From Propionicimonas sp. (GTDB lineage Bacteria > Actinomycetota > Actinomycetes > Propionibacteriales > Propionibacteriaceae), in NCBI RefSeq assembly GCF_029975155.1, contig NZ_JARKPQ010000324.1, positions 23,109 through 87,108 on the forward strand: 64,000 bases of DNA, given 5' to 3'. Both the position numbers and the translations under genes were made by a program. Position 1 is the stretch's first letter. Every line of letters begins with the position of its first letter. A model generated the notes under the pieces. The model saw only the letters and a list, made by a program, of their open reading frames with translations. It was not told the DNA's origin and searched no databases. Of the stretch, positions 43,425-56,846 are shown piece after piece.

Positions 43425-43500
43425 CGGTGGTGGCTGAGCTTGACGAAGCCCGGTCGCCCTTCGTCCGGCTCAGGGAACATCAGTCACGCTCAGGGAGCAT
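43425..43500. repeat. Short repeats between copZ and copA
   Basis: GCTCAGGGAACATC and GCTCAGGGAGCATC form a near-tandem pair directly before copA. A 'GAGCTTGACGAAGCCCGG...CCCTTCGTCCGGCTCAGGG' palindrome lies just upstream, related to the CCTGAGCCTGTCGAAGGG repeat seen inside nifJ. Confidence 0.55.
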
Positions 43501-43502
43501 CC

Positions 43503-45731
43503 ATGACCACAACCCAGCGAGAATCCGTCGAACTCGACATCTCGGGCATGACCTGCGCGTCGTGCGCGGCCCGGATCGAGAAGAAGCTCAACAAGCTGGA
43601 CGGGGTGCAGGCCTCGGTCAACTACGCCACCGAGAAGGCCCTCGTCCTGTACCCGAACCCGGTGCGGATCGAGGACCTGATCCAGGTGGTCGAGAACACC
43701 GGCTACGGCGCGGCCCTGCCGACCCCTGACGCCGAGCCGGTCGACCACGCGTCCGCGTTGCGGACGCGGCTGGTGTGGGCCGCGGTGCTCGGCGTCCCGG
43801 TGATCGCGATGGCGATGGTCCCCGTGCTGCAGTTCCCCGGCTGGCAGTGGCTGAGCCTGGCGCTCACCGTCCCGGTGTACGCCTGGGCGGCGTGGCCGTT
43901 CCACCACTCCGCGCTGGTGAACGCCCGGCACGCCGCCACGACCATGGACACCCTGATCAGCCTCGGCACCACGGCGGCCTTCTTCTGGTCGCTGTTCGCT
44001 CTGCTGCTCGGGAACGCGGGCCATCTCGGCTATACCCACCCGTTCGAGTTCTCGTTGATGCGCGGCGAGGGCGCGGCCAACATCTACTTCGAGGCCGTCG
44101 CGGGCATCGTGGTGTTCCTGCTGCTCGGCCGGTTCATCGAGGCGCGGTCCAAGCAGGCGGCCGGCGAGGCCGTCCGTGCGCTGCTGCACCTCGGTGCGAC
44201 CGAGGCCACCCTGCTGAAGGACGGCCGGGAGAGCCGCGTCCCGATCGACTTCCTCAAGGCTGGCGACACGTTCGTGGTGCGTCCCGGCGAGAAGGTGGCC
44301 ACCGACGGCGAGGTGGTCGAGGGCGCGTCCGCCGTGGACAACGCCCTGGTCACCGGCGAATCGGTGCCGGTCGACGTCGCTCCCGGCGATGCCGTGATCG
44401 GCGCGACGGTGAACACCACCGGCCGCCTGGTCGTGCGTGCCACCCGGGTCGGCCGGGACACCCAGCTCGCCCACATCGCCCGGCTCGTCGAGGAGGCCCA
44501 GACCGGCAAGGCCCAGGTGCAGGCGCTCGCCGACCGGATCTCCGCCGTGTTCGTGCCCGCGGTGCTGGTGCTGGCGGGCCTCACCCTGCTCACCTGGCTG
44601 CTGCTGGGGGAGTCGATGTCCTTCGCGGCGGCCGCAGCGGTCGCTGTGCTGATCATCGCCTGCCCCTGCGCGCTCGGCCTGGCGACCCCCACCGCGCTGC
44701 TCGTGGGCACCGGCCGCGGCGCTCAGCTGGGCATCGTGATCAAGGGCGCCGAGGCGCTGGAGCGGGCGCGCGAGGTCGACGCCATCGTGCTGGACAAGAC
44801 CGGCACCGTGACCACCGGCGAGATGGCCGTCGTCGCCGTCCGGCCCGAGCCGGGCGTGTCCGAGGCGGAACTGCTGCGCTACGCGGGCGCGGCGGAGTCC
44901 GGCTCCGAGCACCCGGTTGCGCGGGCCATCGCGGCCTACGCCGCGTCCGATCTGGTGGTGAGCACCCTCACCAACACCCCCGGCCACGGCGTGACCGCCC
45001 GCGTGGGCGACCGCGAGGTGCTCGCCGGCCGCCCCGAATGGGTGCGTGACGCGATCCGGCCACCCGAGGGTGCCCAGCTGTCCCACTCGTCACATTCCGA
45101 CGCTCCAGCGGCCGAATCGCGACAGTCCGTCCCCGTGACCCGGGTGGCCGTCGCCTGGGACGGAGCCGTCCGCGGCGCGATCGAGGTCGCGGACACGGTC
45201 AAGGACACGTCCGCGGAGGCCGTCCGGCGGTTCCGCGAACTGGGCCTGACCCCGATCCTGCTCACCGGCGACAACCGAGCGACCGCGCAGGCGGTCGCGG
45301 CCGAGGTGGGCATCGACGAGGTGGTCGCCGAGGTGCTGCCGCAGGACAAGGTGGCGCGGGTGAAGAGCCTGCAGGAGCAGGGCCGCCGGGTCGCGATGGT
45401 CGGCGACGGGGTGAACGACTCCGCGGCGCTCGCCCAGGCCGACCTCGGCATCGCCCTCGGCACGGGCACGGACGCGGCCATCCAGGCCGCCGACCTCACC
45501 CTGATGCGCGGCGACCTGCGGGTGGCGGCAGACGCGATCCGGCTGTCCCGGGCCACCCTCGCCCGGATCAAGGGCAACCTGTTCTGGGCGTTCGCCTACA
45601 ACGTGGCCGCGATCCCGCTGGCCGCGCTGGGCTTCCTCAACCCGATGATCGCGGGCGCGGCGATGGCGTTCTCCAGCGTCTTCGTCGTCCTGAACAGTCT
45701 GCGGCTGCGCGCCTTCCGTCCGCTCGCCTGA
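43503..45731 (+). CDS. copA: Copper-exporting P1B-type ATPase CopA
   Basis: This 742-residue pump starts at ATG 43503 (AGGGAG before it). It begins with one HMA domain (MTCASC, cysteines 18 and 21). It has TGES in the actuator domain, the ion-path motif CPC in '[17 protein letters not shown]' near residue 387, the phosphorylation motif DKTGT near 430, 'EHPVARAI' in the nucleotide domain and '[10 protein letters not shown]'. It exports Cu(I) from the cytoplasm. Residues of about 524-543 ('[17 protein letters not shown]') are unlike the family and match a DNA repeat found at 14.1-14.4 kb, so a repeat seems to have entered the gene in frame. Confidence 0.95.
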   Translation: MTTTQRESVELDISGMTCASCAARIEKKLNKLDGVQASVNYATEKALVLYPNPVRIEDLIQVVENTGYGAALPTPDAEPVDHASALRTRLVWAAVLGVPVIAMAMVPVLQFPGWQWLSLALTVPVYAWAAWPFHHSALVNARHAATTMDTLISLGTTAAFFWSLFALLLGNAGHLGYTHPFEFSLMRGEGAANIYFEAVAGIVVFLLLGRFIEARSKQAAGEAVRALLHLGATEATLLKDGRESRVPIDFLKAGDTFVVRPGEKVATDGEVVEGASAVDNALVTGESVPVDVAPGDAVIGATVNTTGRLVVRATRVGRDTQLAHIARLVEEAQTGKAQVQALADRISAVFVPAVLVLAGLTLLTWLLLGESMSFAAAAAVAVLIIACPCALGLATPTALLVGTGRGAQLGIVIKGAEALERAREVDAIVLDKTGTVTTGEMAVVAVRPEPGVSEAELLRYAGAAESGSEHPVARAIAAYAASDLVVSTLTNTPGHGVTARVGDREVLAGRPEWVRDAIRPPEGAQLSHSSHSDAPAAESRQSVPVTRVAVAWDGAVRGAIEVADTVKDTSAEAVRRFRELGLTPILLTGDNRATAQAVAAEVGIDEVVAEVLPQDKVARVKSLQEQGRRVAMVGDGVNDSAALAQADLGIALGTGTDAAIQAADLTLMRGDLRVAADAIRLSRATLARIKGNLFWAFAYNVAAIPLAALGFLNPMIAGAAMAFSSVFVVLNSLRLRAFRPLA

Positions 45732-45735
45732 ACGA

Positions 45736-45789
45736 CCGGGGACAGGTCCCATTCCCGTTCACCTGAACGGGAATGGGACCTGTCCCCGG
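45736..45789. repeat. Perfect 26-base inverted repeat (GAACGGGAATGGGACC family)
   Basis: Arms 45736-45761 and 45764-45789 are perfect complements separated by two bases. The inner ends read CCCGTTCA-CC-TGAACGGG and the outer ends CCGGGGACAGG/CCTGTCCCCGG. It begins five bases after the copA stop and could terminate transcription. The same arms recur in reversed order at 50532-50588. Confidence 0.85.
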
Positions 45790-45883
45790 TTCTGGGCTCA
45801 CAGGAGGCTCAAAGGAAAACCCGGCTGACGGCACAAGGTGAACGGGCTTACTGGTGGTCAACCTGAACCACCTGGAGCATCCC

Positions 45884-46453
45884 GTGTCCCTCATTCTGAT
45901 CGCAGCCGACCTCGTGTCGATCCTCGCCCTCGTCTTCCTGCTGTTCGTGCCGCGGCACCAGCGCCGGGACCTGATCGTCGCCTACCTCGTCGTGAACGTC
46001 GGGGTGCTGGCGCTGATGGCCACCCTGTCGTCGGTGGCCACGAGCCTTGGCGTCGGGCTGGGGCTGTTCGGTGTCCTCTCGATCATCCGGCTGCGCTCCG
46101 AGGAACTCGCCCAGCACGAGGTCGCGTACTACTTCGCGGCGCTCGCGCTCGGCCTGCTGGCCGGCAACACCGCGCTGGCGGTGGAGTGGACGCTGGGCCT
46201 GATGGCCGCTGTCCTGGTCACGCTGTTCGTCGGTGACCACCCGTGGGTGGCACGGCGCACCAGCCGGCAGCAGGTCACGCTCGACCACGCCTGCGCCGAC
46301 GACGCCGACCTGCGCCTGCAGGTGGAGGCCGTCATCGGCGGCCGGGTGCAGGACATGAAGGTCGTCCGCACCGACCTCGTCAACGACACCACCGTCGTGG
46401 ACGTGCGCTACCTGCCTTCGCCGATGCCCGTCCGAGAGCGGGTGGACGCATGA
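45884..46453 (+). CDS. DUF4956 membrane protein
   Basis: From GTG 45884 (GGAG six bases before) the protein has 189 residues; GTG 45854 is an alternative. Four hydrophobic helices occupy roughly residues 1-125 ('LILIAADLVSILALVFLLFV', 'AYLVVNVGVLALMATL', 'GVGLGLFGVLSIIRLRSEELAQHEVAYYFAALALGLLAGN'). A soluble C-terminal tail follows. DUF4956 proteins are regularly encoded with VTC-domain proteins, as here. Their role is undefined, possibly in polyphosphate-linked membrane functions. It overlaps the next gene by ATGA. Confidence 0.82.
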   Translation: MSLILIAADLVSILALVFLLFVPRHQRRDLIVAYLVVNVGVLALMATLSSVATSLGVGLGLFGVLSIIRLRSEELAQHEVAYYFAALALGLLAGNTALAVEWTLGLMAAVLVTLFVGDHPWVARRTSRQQVTLDHACADDADLRLQVEAVIGGRVQDMKVVRTDLVNDTTVVDVRYLPSPMPVRERVDA

Positions 46454-47283
46454 CCGCCACGCTCACCATCGCCTCCCGCGCAGCCGATCTCGCCACGCTG
46501 CCCGCGGTCGGGCTGGACGAACTCCTGGACATCGCCGAGTTGCAGACTCGCGTCGACCGCAAGTACCTGCTGCCGGCCGCCGATCTGCCGGCCGTGCTCG
46601 GCACGACGGGCGCGGCCCTGCGCGTGCTCGAGCTGGACGGACGCCGCGAGTTCGGCTACACCTCCACCTACTTCGACGACCCCGACCTGGCCTCCTTCCA
46701 CCGCGCCGGACGCGGCCGCCGACGCCGGTTCAAGGTCCGCACCCGGGTCTACCGCGACTCCGGTGAGGCGTGGCTCGAGGTGAAGACCCGGACCGGGCGC
46801 GGCGAGACCGTCAAGGACCGCCTGCCCTACGACCTCGCCGACGCCGGCCGGCTCACCCTCGAGGCGCGAGAGTTCGTCGCCGCAGCGGTCGCCGCCCGCG
46901 GTGCCGGCGAGGTGGACACGGCGGCTCTCGTCCCGGTCCTGCACACCAGCTACCGCCGAACCACCCTGCTGGTGACAGCGACCCCCGTTGTGCACCGTGT
47001 TCGGTACACAACGGAGGTCACTGACGACGTCACCCGCGCAACGATCGACTCCGGTCTGTCCTGGCGGCGTCCCGGGGCGGACGCCGCGCTCGGGCTCGCC
47101 GGCACGGTCGTGGTGGAGACCAAGGGCGGCTCCGCCCCGTCCCCACTGGACCGCGCGCTGTGGCGGGCCGGCGTCCGCCCGTCCCGGGTGAGCAAGTACG
47201 GCGCCGGACTCGCCGCGCTTACCGACCTTCCCGACCTGAAGTGGCACCGCGTGGTCGGCCAACTCCGGCCACACCTCGCCTGA
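46450..47283 (+). CDS. VTC-domain (polyphosphate polymerase-like) protein
   Basis: This 277-residue protein matches the VTC catalytic tunnel domain: 'ELQTRVDRKYLLP' at the start, basic strands 'RRRRFKVRTRVYRDSGEAW', 'LEVKTRTGRGETVKDR' and the late 'GTVVVETKGG'. In yeast this fold makes polyphosphate from ATP with a metal ion, and the key Arg/Lys/Glu residues are visible here. Bacterial homologues are annotated as polyphosphate polymerase-domain proteins, but their product is usually unproven. It is the middle gene of a three-gene operon. Confidence 0.85.
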   Translation: MTATLTIASRAADLATLPAVGLDELLDIAELQTRVDRKYLLPAADLPAVLGTTGAALRVLELDGRREFGYTSTYFDDPDLASFHRAGRGRRRRFKVRTRVYRDSGEAWLEVKTRTGRGETVKDRLPYDLADAGRLTLEAREFVAAAVAARGAGEVDTAALVPVLHTSYRRTTLLVTATPVVHRVRYTTEVTDDVTRATIDSGLSWRRPGADAALGLAGTVVVETKGGSAPSPLDRALWRAGVRPSRVSKYGAGLAALTDLPDLKWHRVVGQLRPHLA

Positions 47284-47298
47284 CGAAAGGAACCGACG

Positions 47299-48786
47299 AT
47301 GACCACCGACCGTACGCTCCTCCGCCGGCTGACCGCCGCGATCGCGGCCATCGCCGCCGGCGTGGCCCTGACCGCCTGCGGCGCGACCGTGGCGCAGACC
47401 ACCGCCGGGCAGACGACCACCACGTCCGCGAGTTCGGCGACCACCGCGGTCGCGGCGCTCGCCGACAACGTCGAGTCCCATGCCGACGCGAACGACGTCG
47501 ACTACGACGCGGCGGACGCCATCACGATCAGCCTCGCCGACGGCGCGTCGAAGGCAAGCGCGACCGACGGCGTGACGATCGCCGGCGACACGATCACGAT
47601 CACCGCGCCCGGCACGTACGTCCTCACCGGCACGCTCAGCGGCGGCCAGGTGGTCGTCGACAGCGACGCGGACGGGAAGGTGCGGCTCGTGCTGGACGGC
47701 GCGTCCGTCACCAACACGAAGGGCTCCGCCCTGGTGATCACGGCGGCGGACGAGGCCGTGGTCGTCCTCGCGGACGGATCCACGAACAGCCTCACCGACG
47801 GCACCGGCTACGACACCTCTGCCGACGACGCACCCAACGCCGCCCTGTTCTCGATGGCCGACCTGACCATCGGCGGGACGGGTTCGCTCACCGTCACCGG
47901 CAACACCAACGACGGCATCGCCGGCAAGGACGGACTGGTCATCCTCGGCGGCACGATCACCGTGACCGCGGCCGACGACGGCGTCCGGGGCAAGGACTAC
48001 CTGATCGTCGCCGACGGCACGGTCACGGTCACCGCCGAGGGCGATGGCCTGAAGTCCGACAACGAGGACGACGACACCGTCGGCTACATCCTCGTCCAGG
48101 GCGGCACGGTCGAGGTCTCGGCCGGTGACGACGGCGCCCACGCCGAGGGTGATCTCGCGATCGAGGGCGGCACGGTCACGATCGCGAGGTCGAACGAGGG
48201 ACTGGAGGGCGCCACGGTGACGATCGCCGGCGGCGACACCAGCGTCACCGCGTCCGACGACGGCGTGAACGCCACCTCAGGCACGGCCGAGACCGAGCAG
48301 GAGAAGATGCAGGACGACGGCTCGCTGCTCACCATCAGCGGCGGCACCCTCGTGGTGAACGCCGAGGGCGACGGGCTCGACTCCAACGGCGCGCTCGTGA
48401 TCACCGGCGGCTCGACCGTGGTGCACGGCCCGACCAACGACGGCAACGGCGCGCTCGACAGCAACGGCGGCATCACGATCACCGGCGGCACGCTGCTGGC
48501 GGCCGGCAGCGCCGGCATGGCCGAGTCGCCGGGCTCCGGTTCGACGACGGGCTGGCTGGCGGTCGCGTTCAGCTCCCCCGTTGCGGCCGGCCAGACGGTC
48601 GAGGTCGTCAAGGACGGCACCGTGATCGCGACGTACACCGCGGTGAAGGAAGCTGCCACGCTGGTCGTCGCCGACCCGGACATCACCAGTGGTGAGTCCT
48701 ACGAGATCACCGTTGCGGGCAGCACGGTCGCGACCGTGACGGCCGGTGAGACCTTGGCCGGCGGCATGGGCGGGGGACCGCGCTGA
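47299..48786 (+). CDS. Secreted lipoprotein with carbohydrate-binding-like beta-solenoid (DUF4353-like)
   Basis: This 495-residue protein has a lipobox LTAC (cysteine 27), a Thr/Ser linker and then a long repetitive beta region. Units such as 'GTITVTAADDGVRGKDYLIVADGTVTVTAEGDGLKSDNEDD' and 'GGTVEVSAGDDGAHAEGDLAIEGGTVTIARSNEGLEG' repeat from about residue 75 to 430, in the style of the 'carbohydrate-binding domain-containing' family. The many Asp/Gly turns may bind calcium. It follows the VTC gene by 15 bases. Its precise ligand and role are unknown. Confidence 0.78.
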   Translation: MTTDRTLLRRLTAAIAAIAAGVALTACGATVAQTTAGQTTTTSASSATTAVAALADNVESHADANDVDYDAADAITISLADGASKASATDGVTIAGDTITITAPGTYVLTGTLSGGQVVVDSDADGKVRLVLDGASVTNTKGSALVITAADEAVVVLADGSTNSLTDGTGYDTSADDAPNAALFSMADLTIGGTGSLTVTGNTNDGIAGKDGLVILGGTITVTAADDGVRGKDYLIVADGTVTVTAEGDGLKSDNEDDDTVGYILVQGGTVEVSAGDDGAHAEGDLAIEGGTVTIARSNEGLEGATVTIAGGDTSVTASDDGVNATSGTAETEQEKMQDDGSLLTISGGTLVVNAEGDGLDSNGALVITGGSTVVHGPTNDGNGALDSNGGITITGGTLLAAGSAGMAESPGSGSTTGWLAVAFSSPVAAGQTVEVVKDGTVIATYTAVKEAATLVVADPDITSGESYEITVAGSTVATVTAGETLAGGMGGGPR

Positions 48787-49090
48787 GTGGTGGAAACGGG
48801 GCCAGACCCCCCTTCCGCCACTGTGGGTGGACGACCGGGTGGGCCGAGCGCGGAACCGTCCCCTGGCCCGGCCGCCTGTTCGCGTCATCGGTGTGGCGAG
48901 TCGGCTGTCGGGGGTCCCGGGTCGAGCCCGGGATGACGTGGGGCCGGGATGACGTGGGGACCCGGGATGACCACGCCTTCACTGTCATCCCGGCGAACGC
49001 CGGGATCTCCGGTCCGCGCCCGGCGACGCAACGACAGGGGGTCCCGGGTCGAGCCCGGGACGACGTGGGGCCGGATGGCCCGACAGCGAG
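48787..49090. repeat. Intergenic repeat array (CGTCATCCCGG family and a second palindrome)
   Basis: About 300 bases between converging genes hold no reading frame I trust. A GTGGAAACGGGGCCAGACCC palindrome starts at about 48789. Several CCCGGG/GATGACG half-elements then follow from 48904 to 49075, including GTCATCCCGGCGAACGCCGG near 48980. The units are partly duplicated. Confidence 0.75.
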
Positions 49091-49094
49091 CGGC

Positions 49095-50456
49095 CTACTC
49101 CGGCGGGTCGTACGGCGCGGTCACGGTGCGGCCGGGGAACACCCGGCGGCCATAGTCGGGCTCCAGTCCCTCGGTGAGCGGGACGGTGCGTCCCGCCGCG
49201 AGCGCCTCGTAGATCTCGACGAACTCCCTGGACTGGTTCTCGATCGTCCAGCGGGCCGCCATCTCCTTGCTGCGGGCGCGGGCGGTGGCGGCGAACTCCG
49301 GGTCCTTCAGCGCGTCCAGCATGCGCAGCATCGCGCTGGCCAGCGAGACCGGGTTGGGCCGGGCGAGCACCGCGTTGACGCCCGGGTCGATGACCAGCCG
49401 CAACTCGTGGTCGACCATCACGAACGGCAGCCCGGCGTGCGCGGCCTCGTGCAGCACCAGCGCCTGGGTGTCGGTCAGCGAGGCGAAGACGAAGGCATCA
49501 CCGGACGCGTAGTAGGCGCCCAGCTTCTCCCGCGGGATCTGGCCGGGCAGCTTCACGCCGCCGAACCGGGCCGCGCGCTGCAGCCGCCGCCGCAGCTTCA
49601 CGGGGGTCTCCCGCCAGTCGCCGACGATCATCAGTTCGGCGTCCGGCAGCTGGTCGCGGACGAGCTCGAACGCGTCCAGCATCAGCCCGATGCCCTTCTC
49701 CAGGGAGATCCGGCCGACGTAGATCAGCCGCGGCCCCTTCCCCTTCGCGATCGGCGGCAGCTCCGGCAGGGCGTCCGTACCGTTGGGCACCACCCGGACC
49801 TTCGCGGACGGTGCGATCTCCAGCACCCGCTTGGCCGTCTTGTCCGACGGGGTGGTGACCAGGTCGGCGTCGGTGAGCATGTTGGCGGCGAGGGTGAGCA
49901 GCTCCACCTGGGCACCGCCGCGGCGGATCGGCTTGAACTTCATCTTCTTCAGCTGCGCCCAGCTCTTCTCCAGGTGCATGGCGTACACCTTGTAGGCGGC
50001 GTTCAGGAACGGCACCACGTGCCAGTAGTGCTGGGCGTACGCCTCGAAATCGGTGTGCCAGGTGACGACCAGGGGACGGTTGGTGCGCTGGGCGACCCAC
50101 ATGCCCAGCAGCCCGACCCCACCCAGGCCGTGGACGTGGATGATGTCCGGCGGGTTGGCCACCATCTGGGCGAGCCGGTAGTCGAAGTCCTGACCCATGC
50201 TGAGCCGGATCTGGGTGCCGGGGATCGGCACGGACGGCAGCCGGATCTCGCGCCGGTGCGGGTGCCCGGCGTGCGGGTTGGGGCCCTTGGCCTCCGGCGC
50301 GACCAGCAGCACCTTGTGGCCGGCGGCCAGCACCTGTTCCTCCAGGAACTGCACGGCGTACAGCAGTCCGGAGTGGGCAGGGCCGTAGTTGTCGGTGAAT
50401 TCGGCGATCGTCAGGGGCCTGCGGGCCACGTCCGTCGTGGGGATGTCGGTTGTCAC
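49095..50456 (-). CDS. GT4-family glycosyltransferase
   Basis: The protein has about 453 residues from GTG 50456. The N-terminal acceptor domain has 'FTDNYGPAHSGLLYAVQFLEEQVLAAGH' and 'IIHVHGLGGVGLLG', and the donor domain has 'RLIYVGRISLEKGIGLMLDAF' and 'LVLHEAAHAGLPFVMVDHE'. This is the pattern of GT-B glycosyltransferases of family 4 that transfer sugars from nucleotide donors to lipids or glycans. The best ribosome site (AAGGAGGG) is about 25 bases before this GTG. Another GTG at 50465 or a rarer start at the in-frame ATC nearer the site are alternatives. Confidence 0.85.
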   Translation of the reverse strand: MTTDIPTTDVARRPLTIAEFTDNYGPAHSGLLYAVQFLEEQVLAAGHKVLLVAPEAKGPNPHAGHPHRREIRLPSVPIPGTQIRLSMGQDFDYRLAQMVANPPDIIHVHGLGGVGLLGMWVAQRTNRPLVVTWHTDFEAYAQHYWHVVPFLNAAYKVYAMHLEKSWAQLKKMKFKPIRRGGAQVELLTLAANMLTDADLVTTPSDKTAKRVLEIAPSAKVRVVPNGTDALPELPPIAKGKGPRLIYVGRISLEKGIGLMLDAFELVRDQLPDAELMIVGDWRETPVKLRRRLQRAARFGGVKLPGQIPREKLGAYYASGDAFVFASLTDTQALVLHEAAHAGLPFVMVDHELRLVIDPGVNAVLARPNPVSLASAMLRMLDALKDPEFAATARARSKEMAARWTIENQSREFVEIYEALAAGRTVPLTEGLEPDYGRRVFPGRTVTAPYDPPE

Positions 50457-50531
50457 CGCGCGCACGTTGTCGCTGATGTCGGGACCCTCCTTCGGGCGGC
50501 TACAGCAGAACTGTAGTGGGACGGCCGGGGG

Positions 50532-50588
50532 TGAACGGGAATGGGACCTGTCCCCGGGTGTTCCGGGGACAGGTCCCATTCCCGTTCA
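50532..50588. repeat. Perfect 26-base inverted repeat, reversed arm order
   Basis: Arms 50532-50557 and 50563-50588 are perfect complements around GTGTT. They are the same 26-base arm as at 45736-45789 but with the ends turned inside out. The last three bases supply the stop codon of the DHOD-like gene. Confidence 0.87.
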
Positions 50589-51593
50589 GGCACGCAGCGA
50601 GCCGTAGGTGGCGGTCGCCTTCTCCAGCGCCGCGACATAGCCGGCCCGCGCGCTGTCGCTCGACTCCTCACCGGCGGGGACGGCGAGCAGCCCGCGGAAG
50701 TCGGCGACGGACGCGAAGCCCCTGCGGGTCATCCATTCGTCCAGCCCGGCCAGCAGCTTGCCGGCGTAGCCGGCGCCGTGCCGCAGCAGGGACGAGGTCG
50801 TCATCACCACGTCCGCCCCGGCCAGGAGGTAGGCGACGACGTCCTCCGCCGTCTCCACTCCGGACGTGCCGGCCAGGGACGCGGCCGTCCGGTTGCGCAG
50901 GGTGGCGATCCAGGTGCGCGGCACCCGCCCGTCCGCCCGCGAGGACAGGGTGACGCCCGGGACGACCGCCAGCCGCTCGACGTCGATCGTCGGCTGCAGG
51001 AACCGGTTGAACAGCACCAGCCCGTCCGCGCCCGCGTCGACCAGCTGCAGGGCGAAGTTGCCGACGCTGGAGAAGAACGGGGACAGCTTCACGGCGACCG
51101 GGATGTCCACGGCCTGCTTCACGGCGGCCACGATCTCGAGGTGCCGGGCCTCCACCTCGGTGCCGGGCAGCGTGACGTCGCCGGGGACGAAGTAGATGTT
51201 GCACTCCAGCGCGGACGCCCCGGCCTCGGCCAGCCGCCGGGCGAACTCCACCCAGCTGCCGTTCGCGGACGCGTTCAGGCTCGCGATCACCGGCACGTCC
51301 ACCGCAGCCGACGCCCGCTCGACCAGGCTCAGGTAGACCCGGGCCGGGTCGTCCGGATCGTCGATCGAGGGGAAGTAGCTGGTGGCCTCGGGGAACGACT
51401 CGGCGTTCAGCTCCTCCAGCAGCGCGTCGCGGGTGGCCTGCGCGCGCACCTGCTCGGCGAACAGCGAGTACAGCACCACCGCGCCGATCCCGGTGTCGGC
51501 GAGCTCGCGCACCCCGTCCACGGTCTGCGACAGCGGCCCGGCCGAGGCGACCAGCGGGCTGCGCAGCGACATCCCCAGGTAACTCGTGCCCAT
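50586..51593 (-). CDS. Dihydroorotate dehydrogenase-like flavoprotein
   Basis: This 335-residue protein has the class of TIM barrel found in dihydroorotate dehydrogenases: 'YLGMSLRSPLVASAGPLSQTVDGVRELADTG' at the start, 'VIASLNASANGSWVEFARRLAEAGASALECNIYF', 'VAVKLSPFFSSVGNFALQLVDAGADGLVLFNRF' and 'DVVMTTSSLLRHG'. It lies two bases after nifJ in the same operon, not with pyrimidine genes, so a role in ferredoxin-linked electron transfer is more likely than uracil synthesis; this is inference from context. Its stop codon falls in a repeat. Confidence 0.85.
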   Translation of the reverse strand: MGTSYLGMSLRSPLVASAGPLSQTVDGVRELADTGIGAVVLYSLFAEQVRAQATRDALLEELNAESFPEATSYFPSIDDPDDPARVYLSLVERASAAVDVPVIASLNASANGSWVEFARRLAEAGASALECNIYFVPGDVTLPGTEVEARHLEIVAAVKQAVDIPVAVKLSPFFSSVGNFALQLVDAGADGLVLFNRFLQPTIDVERLAVVPGVTLSSRADGRVPRTWIATLRNRTAASLAGTSGVETAEDVVAYLLAGADVVMTTSSLLRHGAGYAGKLLAGLDEWMTRRGFASVADFRGLLAVPAGEESSDSARAGYVAALEKATATYGSLRA

Positions 51594-51594
51594 G

Positions 51595-55220
<3,626 letters not shown>

Positions 55221-55224
<4 letters not shown>

Positions 55225-56846
55225 CGGACCTCCTCGATCATCTCGATGGCGTGCACGGGGCACTGCTCGTAGCAGGTGGCGCAGCCGGTGCACTTGTCGT
55301 AGTCGAAGCGGTAACGGAAGCCCTTGCCGAGCTTGATCACCGCGTCCTCGGGGCAGGCGCCCAGGCAGCCGTCGCACTCGAAGCAGTTGCCGCAGGACAG
55401 GCAGCGGGCCGCTTCGAGATGGGCCTGCTCGTCGCTCAGTCCGCCGACGATCTCGTCGAAGTCGGTGATCCGCTCGGACGGCTCCAGCTCGGGCTGGGTG
55501 CTGCGGCGCGCGTCGCCGAAGTACCACAGGTGCAGCTTCTCGAACTCGGCCAGGTCGTGCTTGGGCCGGCCGACCAGCTCACGGTGGGCCAGCCAGGCGT
55601 CGATCTGGGCGGCCGCGCGCTTGCCGTGGCCGACGCCGACGGTCACCGTCCGCTCGGACGGCACCGCGTCGCCGCCGGCGAAGATGCCGGGCACGTCGGT
55701 CATCAGCGTCCGTGGGTCCACCTGCACGACGTCGTGCTCGAAGTGCATGCCGGGGATGCGCCGCAGGAAGTTGGAGTCGGCCTCTTGGCCGAGCGCGAGG
55801 ATCACGGTGTCGGCCTCGAGCTTCTCGAAGCGTCCGGTGCCGCGGGCCCGCCCGTTCTCGTCGAGCTCCATGATCTCGACGGTGAGGTCTTCCTCCTCGA
55901 CCGAGCTGATCGTGCGCAGCCAGTTCATCTTGACGCCCTCGCGCAGGGCGCCCTCGCGCTCCTCGGCGTGGGCGGGCATCTGGTCCTCGGTGCGGCGGTA
56001 GACGATGATCGACTCCTCCGCGCCCAGCCGCCGGGCGACGCGGGCGGCGTCCATGGCAGTGTTGCCGCCGCCGTAGACGGCGACCCTCCGTCCGATCATC
56101 GGGCGCTCACCGGAGGCGACCTCGCGCAGGAAGCTCACGGCGTCCACGATCTTGGACGCGTCGCGGTTGGGGATGTCCACCCGCTTGGACAGGTGGGCGC
56201 CGATGGCCACGAAGACCGCCTCGAAGCCGCCCTCGGCCTGGTCGGCGAGCAGGTCCTTCACCGTGTAGTTGTTCACGATCCGTACGCCCAGGTCGAGCAG
56301 CCGGGCGACCTCGGCGTCCAGCACGTTGCGGGGAAGGCGGTACTCGGGGATGCCGTAGCGCATCATGCCGCCGGGCAGGTCGGAGGAGTCGCGGATCTCC
56401 ACCTCATGCCCCGCCTTGGCCAACTGGTAGGCCGCGCTCAGTCCCGACGGACCGGCGCCGATCACGAGGATCCGGCGACCGGAGGAGAACCGGGGCTTCT
56501 CGAAACGCCAGCCCTTCTCTATGGCGAGGTCGCCGAGGTAGCGCTCGACGGAGTGGATGGACACCGCCCCGTCCAGCTCGATCCGGTTGCAGGCGGTCTC
56601 GCACGGGTGATAGCAGACCCGGCCGTGAATGGCGGGGAACGGGTTGTTCTTCACCAGTTCGCGCCAGGCGGCCTCCTCCTCGCCGGCCTTGATCAGCCGC
56701 AGCCATTCCTGGATGTTCTCCCCGGCCGGGCACGCGTTGTTGCACGGCGGCAGCAGGTCGACGTAGACCGGCATCCGGGAACGGATCGGAGCGACCCGGC
56801 CGCCCTCGACGGCGAGGTCGGGCAATTCAGTGATATCGCGGGCCAT
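55221..56846 (-). CDS. GltD-like FAD/NAD(P) oxidoreductase with ferredoxin domain
   Basis: This 541-residue protein has an N-terminal cysteine-rich domain ('CNNACPAGENIQEWL', 'CYHPCETACNR') as in the glutamate synthase small subunit. It has two Rossmann motifs ('ILVIGAGPSGLSAAYQLAKAGHEVEI' and 'VAVYGGGNTAMDAARVARRLGA') and a C-terminal iron-sulfur domain ('CLSCGNCFECDGCLGACPEDAV', 'CTGCATCYEQCPVHAI'). It should pass electrons between NAD(P)H and ferredoxin-type clusters. As first gene of an operon with nifJ and the DHOD-like gene, it probably links NAD(P)H to pyruvate:ferredoxin chemistry. The start is ATG 56846. Confidence 0.88.

Noticed and set aside
48904..49075. Repeated CGTCATCCCGG units as a CRISPR array
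   Set aside because: The units are palindromic pairs without regular spacing or unique spacers, recur at scattered sites and have no cas genes nearby.
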